Assembly (NCBI GenBank): GCA_011525915.1
Contig: WYBM01000051.1
Coordinates: forward strand, 124,001 to 188,000
Direction: 5' to 3'
Source of the DNA: Ardenticatenaceae bacterium
GTDB taxonomy: Bacteria; Chloroflexota; Anaerolineae; Promineifilales; Promineifilaceae
DNA: 64,000 nucleotides
Within the stretch, counting starts at the first letter, position 1. Each line of letters begins with the position of its first letter. A program made the translations under genes and the position numbers. A model generated the notes under the pieces. It was not told where the DNA came from and searched no databases. It saw only the letters and a program-made list of their open reading frames with translations. Shown piece after piece: positions 15,513 to 23,699 of this stretch.

Positions 15513-18295
15513 CCCATCCGCAGAATTTCTACTGCCTTGCGTTTTACAATCCGCCGCGCAGAGAAAGTAGCGCCAATGATACTGGCCAACACCACCATGA
15601 CCACAATAAAAGGCATCACCGTCGTGTCTAGGGCAAACTGCATCGGCCGCTGCGCCGTCAGGTTGTCAGCGTAAGCAAACAGGTAGCCCATCGTCGCCCC
15701 GGCCAGGATGCCGGCCAGGGCCGCGCTCAGTGTCATGGCGATGGATTCGACAATCAACATGCCGGTCAATTCCCAGTTACGGGTGCCCACGGCCTTCATC
15801 ATGCCAATCTCCAGCCGCCGGGCGTAAATGGTGACGTAAATGACGGCAAAAACGCCAAACACGGCCGTGGTAAAACTGATCAACGTCATCACCAGCAAAA
15901 ATATCTGTTCCTGCATACGGCCGTTACGCACCTGCTGCAGCTGCACATCTGCCAACCGCGTCCACAATCCCTGCTCAAAAGAAAATTGCTCGTGCAGCGC
16001 TGCGTCCACCTCCTGTACGTCAGCAGCCGGGTCCACCGCCGCCAGCACTCGCACCAACATCGGGTCATCGGCCGGGGGCAGGGCCGCCTGTGGGTTGGTG
16101 ATCAGCCGCCGAAACCCATCCAGGGAGATCAAGACCGTGCTGCCGTTCAACGCCTGCGCCCGAATACGGCCTATATCACCAAAACCCGGCAGCCGGCGGG
16201 CAATGCCCACCACCCTCAACTCTTCCAGGTGGTCAAGCCCCTCCCCTTTGAGTTTGAGCGTTCCCCCCAGCGGCACCGCCAGACCATTGGCCAGCCCCTC
16301 GCTGATGATAACGGCCTGGGGGTCCTGCAAAAGCTGGGCCAGGGCTTCGGGGCCGCCGCTGGAGAAGATCATCATGTCCGGGTACAGCACGTCACTCAGA
16401 TCACCCGTCACACCCACCAGCGTCACCGAGCCAGTGCGCATGCCCACAGCGTCAGAAACGCTGGTGGGGTAAGCATAGGTCAGGCCGGTAGCGTGGACGA
16501 TGCCGGGCACGGTGGCCAATTCTTCAGTGATAAAACTGGGGCGCTGCCAGTAGTGGCGGGCCAGTTCCGCCTCCACATACTGGGCTACAGAGTTGATCTC
16601 CACCGGCGCCCCCATGCTCAGGCGCACATCGGTCTCAATATTAGCGTTGCTCAAGGCGCTTTGGGTGGCCAGGAAACTGGGCAGCACACCACTAAACAGC
16701 ACCAGCAGGGAGATGAGCGTATTGCGCACATGCCCTCGGCCTACGTTACGGCGGGCGAAGAAGGTCAGCCGCGGCGCGATCAGGCCCATCACAGCCAGCA
16801 GCAGCTTTTCCAACGGCCGTGTCACAATAAAAAAGGCCAACCCCACCCCCAACACCATCAGCAAAATGGCCGCCAGGAAGATGGCCGCCTCCGCTGCCTG
16901 CAAGCCAAACGTAGAGACAATGTCCAGCCCGATCACCATCAGCACCACCGCCATCATGCTCAGACCAATGACAAACAGGCGCGTGTTGGGGCGGCGCTCT
17001 CGCAGCAGTTCCAAATCTTCTAACTGGATGTTGTCGGCTACGCCGGGGTTGATGGCGTGCATCACCTTCGTTTTGGCCGCCTCCTGCGCCGGCCGCAGGG
17101 CACTGAGGAACAAGACCACAAACGAGGCCACAATGGCCGGCAAAAGGGCGGCCAGGCTGACCGCCGGTTGCAGCGTGGTCACCAACCCCGCCTGGCGCAT
17201 CTGCCACTCAATAAAAGGCACCACCAGGTAGGTGGTGATCAGCTGCCCCAGCCCAATGCCCAGACCCACCCCCACCACACCAATGACCGTCACCTCGGCA
17301 ATGACCATGGCAAAGAGCAGGTTGCGCTGGCTGCCCAAAATGCGCAGTATGGCCATCTCTCGCTTTTGCTCCTGCACGTTGGTCATCACCAGCGTATGCA
17401 CCAGCAGCCCCACTACCCCCAGAGCCATCAGACCATAGGTGTTGATGAGCGCTTGCAAAATCAGGAATGCCTGGGCCGATTGGTCCAACACGGTTGCCTT
17501 TTCCAGGGCATAGTCATAACGGTCACCCAGGGCGGCCTGCACATGAACGGCCACGTCGCGCACGGCCAACGCCGCCGTTTCAGCATTGCCCGCTTCATAA
17601 AGGGCCGGGTCTACCAGGGCCACCAACTGCGTGGCCCGGTCAGGCAGCCCCAGGAATGCCTGGGCATCGGCAATATGTACCATCAGGCCGTTAGTAACGC
17701 TGGCGCTGGCAACGCCGTTCTGCCGCACAATGCCATTGATGGTGAACTGGCCGACGGCCCGCCGCTGGCTGCTGCCCACCGGGCTGGGCTGCCCCGCTTC
17801 GCGGGGTTGGGGGAAGGCATAGGCCACGGTAACTGTATCACCCACCTTCAGGCCATAGATCAGGGCGGTTTGTTCCAACACGGCCGTGTGCCCCTGCCCC
17901 AACTGGTACGTGCCAGAAACAACCTCCACATGGCCAATCGTCTCGGCCGGGTCTATGGCCAGCAGCGTCACGTTGTCTTGTAACCCCTGCCACACCAGTT
18001 CTACCCGGGCATCAAAACGAGGATACACGGCCGTGATGTGTTCATCGGCCTGCATAATGGCCTGGGTGGTGCTGTTGACGGCCACAAAGGGATCAGGGCT
18101 GGTATCTACCCGGCTCACACGCAGGTCATACCGCCCCGTAGCGGAAGCAATCAGGTCCACGTTAGCGCGGCGCATCGTTTCCACGGTGGCACTCATGGCG
18201 GCCAGCAGCCCCATGCTCACCATCAGCGACAGCACCATCAAAATGGTACGTATCTTGCGGCGGCGGAAGTTTTTGAGGACATACTTTAGAATCAT
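15509..18295 (-). CDS. FtsX-like ABC transporter permease, two-unit
   Basis: A 928-residue permease with two FtsX-type units: an N-terminal helix (about 15-38), a large outer domain, three helices near 280-420, a second signal-like helix region near 450-540, another outer domain, and three C-terminal helices with EIGMMKAVGTRNWELTGMLI. The LGSQRNLLFAM motif in the middle marks the first unit. The length fits the 800-1000-residue double-FtsX family of lipid or peptide exporters. The start at 18295 (ATG) or 18301 (TTG) is preceded by GGGAGGGT, which is the 3' arm of a REP hairpin (18305-18337), an unusual arrangement. ATPase gene upstream, adaptor gene downstream. Confidence 0.92.
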   Translation of the reverse strand: MILKYVLKNFRRRKIRTILMVLSLMVSMGLLAAMSATVETMRRANVDLIASATGRYDLRVSRVDTSPDPFVAVNSTTQAIMQADEHITAVYPRFDARVELVWQGLQDNVTLLAIDPAETIGHVEVVSGTYQLGQGHTAVLEQTALIYGLKVGDTVTVAYAFPQPREAGQPSPVGSSQRRAVGQFTINGIVRQNGVASASVTNGLMVHIADAQAFLGLPDRATQLVALVDPALYEAGNAETAALAVRDVAVHVQAALGDRYDYALEKATVLDQSAQAFLILQALINTYGLMALGVVGLLVHTLVMTNVQEQKREMAILRILGSQRNLLFAMVIAEVTVIGVVGVGLGIGLGQLITTYLVVPFIEWQMRQAGLVTTLQPAVSLAALLPAIVASFVVLFLSALRPAQEAAKTKVMHAINPGVADNIQLEDLELLRERRPNTRLFVIGLSMMAVVLMVIGLDIVSTFGLQAAEAAIFLAAILLMVLGVGLAFFIVTRPLEKLLLAVMGLIAPRLTFFARRNVGRGHVRNTLISLLVLFSGVLPSFLATQSALSNANIETDVRLSMGAPVEINSVAQYVEAELARHYWQRPSFITEELATVPGIVHATGLTYAYPTSVSDAVGMRTGSVTLVGVTGDLSDVLYPDMMIFSSGGPEALAQLLQDPQAVIISEGLANGLAVPLGGTLKLKGEGLDHLEELRVVGIARRLPGFGDIGRIRAQALNGSTVLISLDGFRRLITNPQAALPPADDPMLVRVLAAVDPAADVQEVDAALHEQFSFEQGLWTRLADVQLQQVRNGRMQEQIFLLVMTLISFTTAVFGVFAVIYVTIYARRLEIGMMKAVGTRNWELTGMLIVESIAMTLSAALAGILAGATMGYLFAYADNLTAQRPMQFALDTTVMPFIVVMVVLASIIGATFSARRIVKRKAVEILRMG

Positions 18296-18304
18296 GGTCA
18301 ATTC

Positions 18305-18337
18305 ACCCTCCCGGAGGTTTGGAACCTCCGGGAGGGT
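18305..18337. repeat. REP-type hairpin, copy 1
   Basis: Perfect 15-bp inverted repeat (ACCCTCCCGGAGGTT, loop TGG, and its complement). On the minus-strand transcript it lies between the ATPase stop and the permease start. Its 3' arm carries GGGAGGGT, the best ribosome-binding site for the permease. Same core as the hairpins at 19152 and 19580. Confidence 0.85.
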
Positions 18338-18344
18338 AACGTCT

Positions 18345-19019
18345 TTATTTCAAAATTTTGCCGTCCTGCAAATGAATCAGCCGCCGGGCAAACTCCGCCA
18401 TACGTGGATCATGGGTCACAAACACAACGGTCATACCTTCGCTGTTCAACTCCGCCACCAACCGCATGATGGCAAAACCGGTTTCGCTGTCCAGGTCACC
18501 GGTCATTTCATCACCAATGAGGATGGGCGGGTTATTGGCCAGGGCCCGGGCAATGGCCACCCGCTGCTGCTGCCCGCCGGAGAGTTCACCGGGGTAATGG
18601 TGGCCGCGGTCGCCCAGCCCCACCCGTTCTAGCAGGGCGCTGGCCCGCTGCTGCCGTTCCTTACGCCCGACTTTTGCCAGTACCATCGGCGCTTCCACAT
18701 TTTCCTGGGCGGTAAAGTTGGCCAGCAGGTTGTAGTTTTGGAAGATGAAGCCCATCTTTTGCAGGCGCAGGCGGGCCAGCTTGTTTTCAGACAGGGCCAC
18801 CAGGTTTTCCCCGGCCACGGTAATGTGGCCGCGGCTGGGTTCGTCCAGGCCGCCGATGATGTTAAGCAGTGTTGTCTTGCCGGAACCGCTGGGCCCCATC
18901 AGGCAGACAAAATCGCCGGGTTGAATGTCTAACGAGACGCCGCGCAAAGCGGGCACCGCTTCCTTGCCCATGAGGTAAGATTTGTGGATGTTGTCTACAG
19001 CTATCATTGGGTCTGTCAT
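18345..19019 (-). CDS. ABC exporter ATPase (MacB/LolD family)
   Basis: A 224-residue ATPase that energises the adjacent FtsX-like permease. Walker A GPSGSGKTTLLN, Q-loop (FIFQNYNLLANFTAQENV), signature LSGGQQQRVAIARALA, Walker B region PPILIGDEMTGDLDS and the H-loop VTHDPRMAEFA are all present. Walker B has Gly before the Asp-Glu pair (LIGDEMT) where LADEPT is usual, so the hallmark Pro is Met here. The start is placed at the ATG at 19019, with GAGG upstream; the frame extends further but without homology. First gene of a three-gene exporter operon. Confidence 0.93.
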   Translation of the reverse strand: MTDPMIAVDNIHKSYLMGKEAVPALRGVSLDIQPGDFVCLMGPSGSGKTTLLNIIGGLDEPSRGHITVAGENLVALSENKLARLRLQKMGFIFQNYNLLANFTAQENVEAPMVLAKVGRKERQQRASALLERVGLGDRGHHYPGELSGGQQQRVAIARALANNPPILIGDEMTGDLDSETGFAIMRLVAELNSEGMTVVFVTHDPRMAEFARRLIHLQDGKILK

Positions 19020-19151
19020 GGTATTGTGAACCTCGTGGAGGTTAAATATATCGTATCTATCAGCCGGGGCCGTAAGCCATTGTAACAGACAGGCAACGGC
19101 CGTGACCCGTCCCCAATACGCACTTACCGGGAAAGGGTCGCAAAGTTGCAC

Positions 19152-19189
19152 CCTCCCGGAGCTTTGGAAGCTCCGGGAGGTTTTGCGCA
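19152..19189. repeat. REP-type hairpin, copy 2 (left flank of RAYT remnant)
   Basis: A 13-bp perfect inverted repeat (CCTCCCGGAGCTT, loop TGG) followed by TTTTGCGCA. The whole 38-bp block is repeated identically and in the same orientation at 19580-19617, on the other side of the transposase remnant. The T-run lets it also act as a terminator on the plus strand. Confidence 0.88.
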
Positions 19190-19195
19190 GGTCAT

Positions 19196-19570
19196 ATGCC
19201 ACGACGACAAACAACATTCAGCCAGGGATGCTATTATCACATCTATAATCGGGGCGCACACCGGGAACGTATCTTTTTCAATGGAGAAAACTACCTCATC
19301 CATCTTTGTCGTTACATTCATGCCAATCCGGTTAAAGCTGGTCTGGTGGCTGATCCCGGTGAATGGCCTTATTCTAATTATCAGGAGTGGGTAGGGGAAC
19401 GGTCCGGCACACTGGTAGACTATGAATTCGTAGAAACGTACTTCCCTGGCCAAAACCAAGCCTCCGGGAGTTTGGAAAGCCCCCGGAGGCTATACCGTGA
19501 ATTTGTGCTGGACTATTTGCGCGATACCAAGAGCCTGCCAGATGATATTCGACGGTATTTGTCTAAATGA
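19196..19570 (+). pseudogene. Internally deleted REP-associated tyrosine transposase (RAYT)
   Basis: 124 residues that join the N-terminal part of a Y1/IS200-like transposase (FSQGCYYHIYNRGAHRE, FFNGENY) directly to its C-terminal part (YLIHLCRYIHANPVKAGLV, WPYSNYQEW). The middle of the family, with the HUH metal-binding motif and the catalytic Tyr, about 80-90 residues, is missing, although the frame stays open. The product cannot be catalytic. The remnant lies between two identical 38-bp REP blocks, the expected surroundings of a RAYT. A third, imperfect hairpin sits inside the coding sequence (19460-19490). I call it a dead copy; another full-length RAYT elsewhere in the genome may be active. 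Confidence 0.85.
19460..19490. repeat. Imperfect REP-type hairpin inside the RAYT remnant
   Basis: GCCTCCGGGAGTTT and AAAGCCCCCGGAGGC form an inverted repeat with one unpaired position. It is read through as part of the remnant's coding frame. The right arm has the same core as the hairpin at 61402-61436. Confidence 0.65.
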
Positions 19571-19579
19571 GACTGTCAA

Positions 19580-19617
19580 CCTCCCGGAGCTTTGGAAGCT
19601 CCGGGAGGTTTTGCGCA
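19580..19617. repeat. REP-type hairpin, copy 3 (right flank of RAYT remnant)
   Basis: Identical 38-bp block to 19152-19189, same orientation, starting 9 bp after the remnant's stop codon. It ends 5 bp before the stop of the metzincin-like gene, so it may also end that minus-strand transcript. Confidence 0.88.
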
Positions 19618-19622
19618 TTATT

Positions 19623-22600
19623 TCATTTCAACACCACCGGCAGGTACACCACAAGGCCGCCGCTGCTGCCGGGGCCGGGGATATACCCCATAGAGAAGGA
19701 GACAGGCACCACCACCGTCTGCGTGTCACTGCCGGTTGTGCCCACCACCGTCAGGTGCCCCATGAGGGCATCACCCGACGCTAAGAAAGATGGGTCGGCC
19801 GTCAGTGTTAGTTCCAGGGGGGTGCTGCTGCCAGACTGGCTCACACTCAGCCAGGGGGCGTCATCAGACACACTGACCGTGAATGACCCTTCGCCCATGT
19901 TGCTCACGGCCACCGTTGCCGTTTGCAGCGCCGTCTGGCCGTCATTCACATGCCAGCCTACCTGATCCGGGCCTACGGTTAACGTGGCTGCCGGCGGTTC
20001 CAGTTCATCATCTATATAGAAGGTAAACGTCACCTGGGTAGACAACCCTTCGCTGTTCACGGCCGTCAGCGTCACATCGTTAGCACCCACAATCAGGTTA
20101 TCCTGCACAAACTCCGTGCCAATACCCAACAAGAAACCCGTCTGGTCACGCCATTCAATGCTGGCCACGTCTCCATCTTGCAAGTCATACACCTCAGCCG
20201 CAAAGGCCACTTCCTGGCCAAAGACAAACGTCTGGCCGTGGGCCGGGGTCAGCACCGTGACAATGGGCACTTTCATGGCCATGGTATAGGCGGCGCTCAT
20301 GGCTTCACCCTGGTTTAAGCCGTCATTGGCAATCACCTTAAAGCGCCCCTGGGTGCTGCCGGGCAGCACGGCCGTGTCTACGGCAACGCTGGTAGCCGCC
20401 AGGTTCATATGAACGGTTTGCCAGGTAGTGCCGTTGTCATCGCTGTACAGCACATCATAGGCCAGTGTATCGCCGTCGGCGTCGCTGGCCGTCCATTGCA
20501 GCGTCACCACGCCGCTCACCGGCGAGGGTGGGCTCACCAACTGCACGCCGCTCACTGCCGGCGCGTTGGCGCTAAGGTCATAGCCCCAGGCCAGGTCACC
20601 AGAGGCCGGATGGGTGATCTCCACCCGGGCCGTGCCCAGGGCAAAGGGCACAAACTCACTGATCAGCAGGGCGCTGGGGTCTTCCCCGGCGATGGGGGTG
20701 AAATCATAGTGGGCCAGTTCCCCACCGCCGCCATTCAGCAGGCGAATGCGGTACGCACCGGGAATGGGCGCGGCCGGCATAAAGCTCAGCGAATCCCACA
20801 ACCGCACCTGGGTCATGTCGGCTTCGTGCGCCGCCGGAATCAGCACGCCGCTGAGCTGCAGGTATTCCACACCGCTGGCACTTTCCGGGGCCGGGGCCAC
20901 GGCCGTGCCGATGAAGTTCTTGATGCCCACATAAGTGTAGTTGCTGATCCACTGGTTGTTGCAATAGCTCATCATATCATGCCATTCGTTGGGGTAGACA
21001 CGGGGCACCAATAGGCCATTCAGCCCGGTATCACCCATATCAAAGCCACGATAACTGTTATTGCCGATTTCCGCACCCGGCCAGGGGTAAGACGGGTCAC
21101 TGGCGCTGTGGCCGCAATCGGCGCTGCCCGGCGTGGGGTGCGCCCGCCCCTGGCTGTGCCCAATTTCATGCCCGGCATACCAGTCGGCATACGAGCCATC
21201 AGTGTCCCAGCCCCATGTGCCGGAACCAGAGGGGGTGGTAACACCGCGGCCGCAAGCCCAGCCGCGGGGGAAGCCGCGATCATCGGCCACCATGCCCACC
21301 TGGAAGATGTTGTCTGGCAGCCCTTCGGCGGCCCGAATAGCGTCAAGGGTAGGGCAAACCACATACCAGGCCGCACACAGCGAAGGATCATCCAGGTAGC
21401 CGTCACTGCCCGGCGGCAGGTCAATGCGCCGCTGGCAGTCCGGGTGGCGGTTGCTGCCATCCACATTACCACCCAGGTTGGCATCGTAGAGATAGCGGTA
21501 AGCGGGGCGGAAGCCGGGGCTGGGGTTGGTAGACCAGCCAGGGGCACTGGCCAGGGGGTACGCCCGGCGAATCCAGGAAAGAGTTTGCAGGAAATCCTCA
21601 CGGTATCGCGGCCGGTAGCGGGTGCCGCCAGAGTCATACTCAAAGAGGACAAAGTGTGTTTCCAACCGGCCGGAGGCGTCCAGGTTAAAGGTGCCGGTGG
21701 TCAGTATATTGTCCGTATAGGTGGGTTCCGGCGGATAGTGGTATGGGTTTAACTCTGCCCGCAGCCGCAAGGTGGGGTCATCGGCCCAATCGGGCGGCAG
21801 GAAAAAGGTAAAGCTGTCACTAATATTGTCGCGGTTGGGGCTGGCCTGCACCCGCAGGAAGCCGGTAGTGCGTTCCAGGTTAATGGGTGATAGAGGGCCG
21901 GCAATGACCGTCCCGCCGCCATCGACACGGTAAAGCCGGGCCTGTACCCCAGGAATGGCTGCGCCGGCAGAGGAGGCAAACAGGCGCACGGCCGTGCGTT
22001 TGCCCCGTATCAGAGGCACCGTGTTACTGTCATTCTGGATGGCCTGGGTGATCTCCAGCCCATCAATACGCATGTTGACCAGGTTTTGGGCTTCGGCATT
22101 GGTACGAATGCGCTTTAACTCGTTGCTATGCAAGAAAAAGAGGTAGTTTTCATGCCGCTGTAAGTTGTACATGGAGCGCACAGGTGTAGACGGCGGCGCA
22201 TAGAGAGGCACCGGCGTGCTGCTGCCAAAGGTCAGGCGATACAGGGTATAAGCGCCCGGTGTGCCCTGCTGCTGCTGAATGAAGTACAGGGCGCTGCCAT
22301 CGGCGGTAAGGCTGGTGATGTATGAAGGGGCATCACTGGTGTACAGCGGCGCAGACAGGGTACCGGTGGCTTGATCGTAACTGCGAATAACGTTCTCAAA
22401 GCCAATGTAAACCACATTCCCGGCCACCGGGTAGAAGCTGATAACGTTTGAGGCTACGGTGCTGTGGGCACCGGTGGCCAGGTTATACCGCCGCAGCTGC
22501 CACTGCGTACCCGTCCAGGTGCGCCAGAGCAGGTAAGCGCCATCCGTTTGCAAACCTGCATTGGGGAAGCCGGTTTGCGCGGCCGTCAGAATTTGGGTGG

Positions 22601-23219
22601 AGGAACTACCATCTTTGGCCATGCGGTAGAGGCCGCTGGCGTCATAGCCCGTATGCAGCAAATAGATGTTGTCCCCCACCGTCACCAGCTCTGATTGTTT
22701 GTCCGCGTGGCTGCGCAACAGTTCGGGCGCCGTTGTGTCCCAGATCATGCGGTTTTCAGAGACTCTGACCAAACCGCCGCGATCACGACTCAACCAGTAA
22801 ACATAGTCCGCATCGCTGGCGATGTTGGAAATGATGTCTGGCTCGTCAGGTGGTTCACAAAACATGTCATACCAGAAGTCATACATTTCGCGGGGTTCCA
22901 CGCCAGACACGGCCGTGCGCCCCACCACCTGACGTGAATTGCCCTCTGGTGCTTCGGCACTGTTTCGGCCGGGCGCCACCGGGGCCGTTGTGCTCTTGGT
23001 GGGGGTGACACTATTGGGTCCCAGGATAGGCGCACAGGGGGGATTATTAAAGTAATAAATTTTGGGGGCCTGGATAATGTAATCGTTGGCCTCAGCCATC
23101 ATGACAATTTCAGGTTCCTCGGTTGGGGTAAACAGAGGGCCATAGGCTCTAGCCGCCGACAGGCTGCCCATTAATAGGAAAAAGCCGATAAACAATACAA
23201 TGACTCTTTGGGTACGCAT
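19623..23219 (-). CDS. Exported metzincin-like metalloprotease, multidomain
   Basis: A 1198-residue protein with a signal peptide (about 5-25). Domains read in order: a TolB/DUF5050-like beta-propeller stretch (about 130-390), a segment starting GLEITQAIQND (about 395-520), a metalloprotease region with HEIGHSQGRAH (H684, E685, H688, G691, H694), which fits HExxHxxGxxH, a fibronectin-like region (about 890-990), an Ig-like region, and a C-terminal BACON-like domain with DAPWLSVSQSG. It ends in VVYLPVVLK, a short hydrophobic tail. The start has AAGGAGAG at 8 bp. It is probably a secreted or surface protease; substrate unknown. It stands alone, divergent from the kinase gene, with 480 bp between them. 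Confidence 0.8.
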   Translation of the reverse strand: MRTQRVIVLFIGFFLLMGSLSAARAYGPLFTPTEEPEIVMMAEANDYIIQAPKIYYFNNPPCAPILGPNSVTPTKSTTAPVAPGRNSAEAPEGNSRQVVGRTAVSGVEPREMYDFWYDMFCEPPDEPDIISNIASDADYVYWLSRDRGGLVRVSENRMIWDTTAPELLRSHADKQSELVTVGDNIYLLHTGYDASGLYRMAKDGSSSTQILTAAQTGFPNAGLQTDGAYLLWRTWTGTQWQLRRYNLATGAHSTVASNVISFYPVAGNVVYIGFENVIRSYDQATGTLSAPLYTSDAPSYITSLTADGSALYFIQQQQGTPGAYTLYRLTFGSSTPVPLYAPPSTPVRSMYNLQRHENYLFFLHSNELKRIRTNAEAQNLVNMRIDGLEITQAIQNDSNTVPLIRGKRTAVRLFASSAGAAIPGVQARLYRVDGGGTVIAGPLSPINLERTTGFLRVQASPNRDNISDSFTFFLPPDWADDPTLRLRAELNPYHYPPEPTYTDNILTTGTFNLDASGRLETHFVLFEYDSGGTRYRPRYREDFLQTLSWIRRAYPLASAPGWSTNPSPGFRPAYRYLYDANLGGNVDGSNRHPDCQRRIDLPPGSDGYLDDPSLCAAWYVVCPTLDAIRAAEGLPDNIFQVGMVADDRGFPRGWACGRGVTTPSGSGTWGWDTDGSYADWYAGHEIGHSQGRAHPTPGSADCGHSASDPSYPWPGAEIGNNSYRGFDMGDTGLNGLLVPRVYPNEWHDMMSYCNNQWISNYTYVGIKNFIGTAVAPAPESASGVEYLQLSGVLIPAAHEADMTQVRLWDSLSFMPAAPIPGAYRIRLLNGGGGELAHYDFTPIAGEDPSALLISEFVPFALGTARVEITHPASGDLAWGYDLSANAPAVSGVQLVSPPSPVSGVVTLQWTASDADGDTLAYDVLYSDDNGTTWQTVHMNLAATSVAVDTAVLPGSTQGRFKVIANDGLNQGEAMSAAYTMAMKVPIVTVLTPAHGQTFVFGQEVAFAAEVYDLQDGDVASIEWRDQTGFLLGIGTEFVQDNLIVGANDVTLTAVNSEGLSTQVTFTFYIDDELEPPAATLTVGPDQVGWHVNDGQTALQTATVAVSNMGEGSFTVSVSDDAPWLSVSQSGSSTPLELTLTADPSFLASGDALMGHLTVVGTTGSDTQTVVVPVSFSMGYIPGPGSSGGLVVYLPVVLK

Positions 23220-23699
23220 AGGTTCTCTCCTTTTGCATAGTTAACACTAACATCATGTGCCCAGCCTGTAACGGCCGTGACATAGAAAGGACGTACACGC
23301 TGCCGCAACCCTTTCCTGTACTTTACCAGGTTGGTTAATGCTCAGGGGTGGGGCAAACGGGGGGGACGGCCGTGAGCTGCTTGCAGAACATTTAGGTTAT
23401 TTGTTGTACCATAGGTACGATTGCGGCCCACTATCTGGCAATCAGCAGCCAACTGACAAATGGGTAACGCAGACATAGGAAGCTGATTTATGGACAATCT
23501 GGCCCATCTCGGCAAGACTGAAGTTAAGGTTTAATGGTGATGATGGTAAGCAACCGCGGGCTATCGGCCCAGTTTTTCAACAAGCAACAACCTGATTACA
23601 CTCAATCTTTACACCGCACCACCAGACAATGACCTGAAATAATCATGCGACCTGGGCGAAAGCGCAAACGCCTTTAAGCACCAGTAAACGAGGAACCTT
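23220..23699. other. 480-bp divergent intergenic region
   Basis: Lies between the starts of the metzincin-like gene and the kinase gene. It holds two ACGGCCGT palindromes and a short perfect palindrome GTACCATAGGTAC (near 23415). I see no gene, no clear promoter pair and no structured RNA. Both flanking genes need promoters here. Confidence 0.5.

Noticed and set aside
15986..17231. Long plus-strand frames (345 and 212 codons) opposite the FtsX-like permease
   Set aside because: Antisense to conserved permease sequence; composition (Gln/His/Arg runs) is that of a shadow frame.
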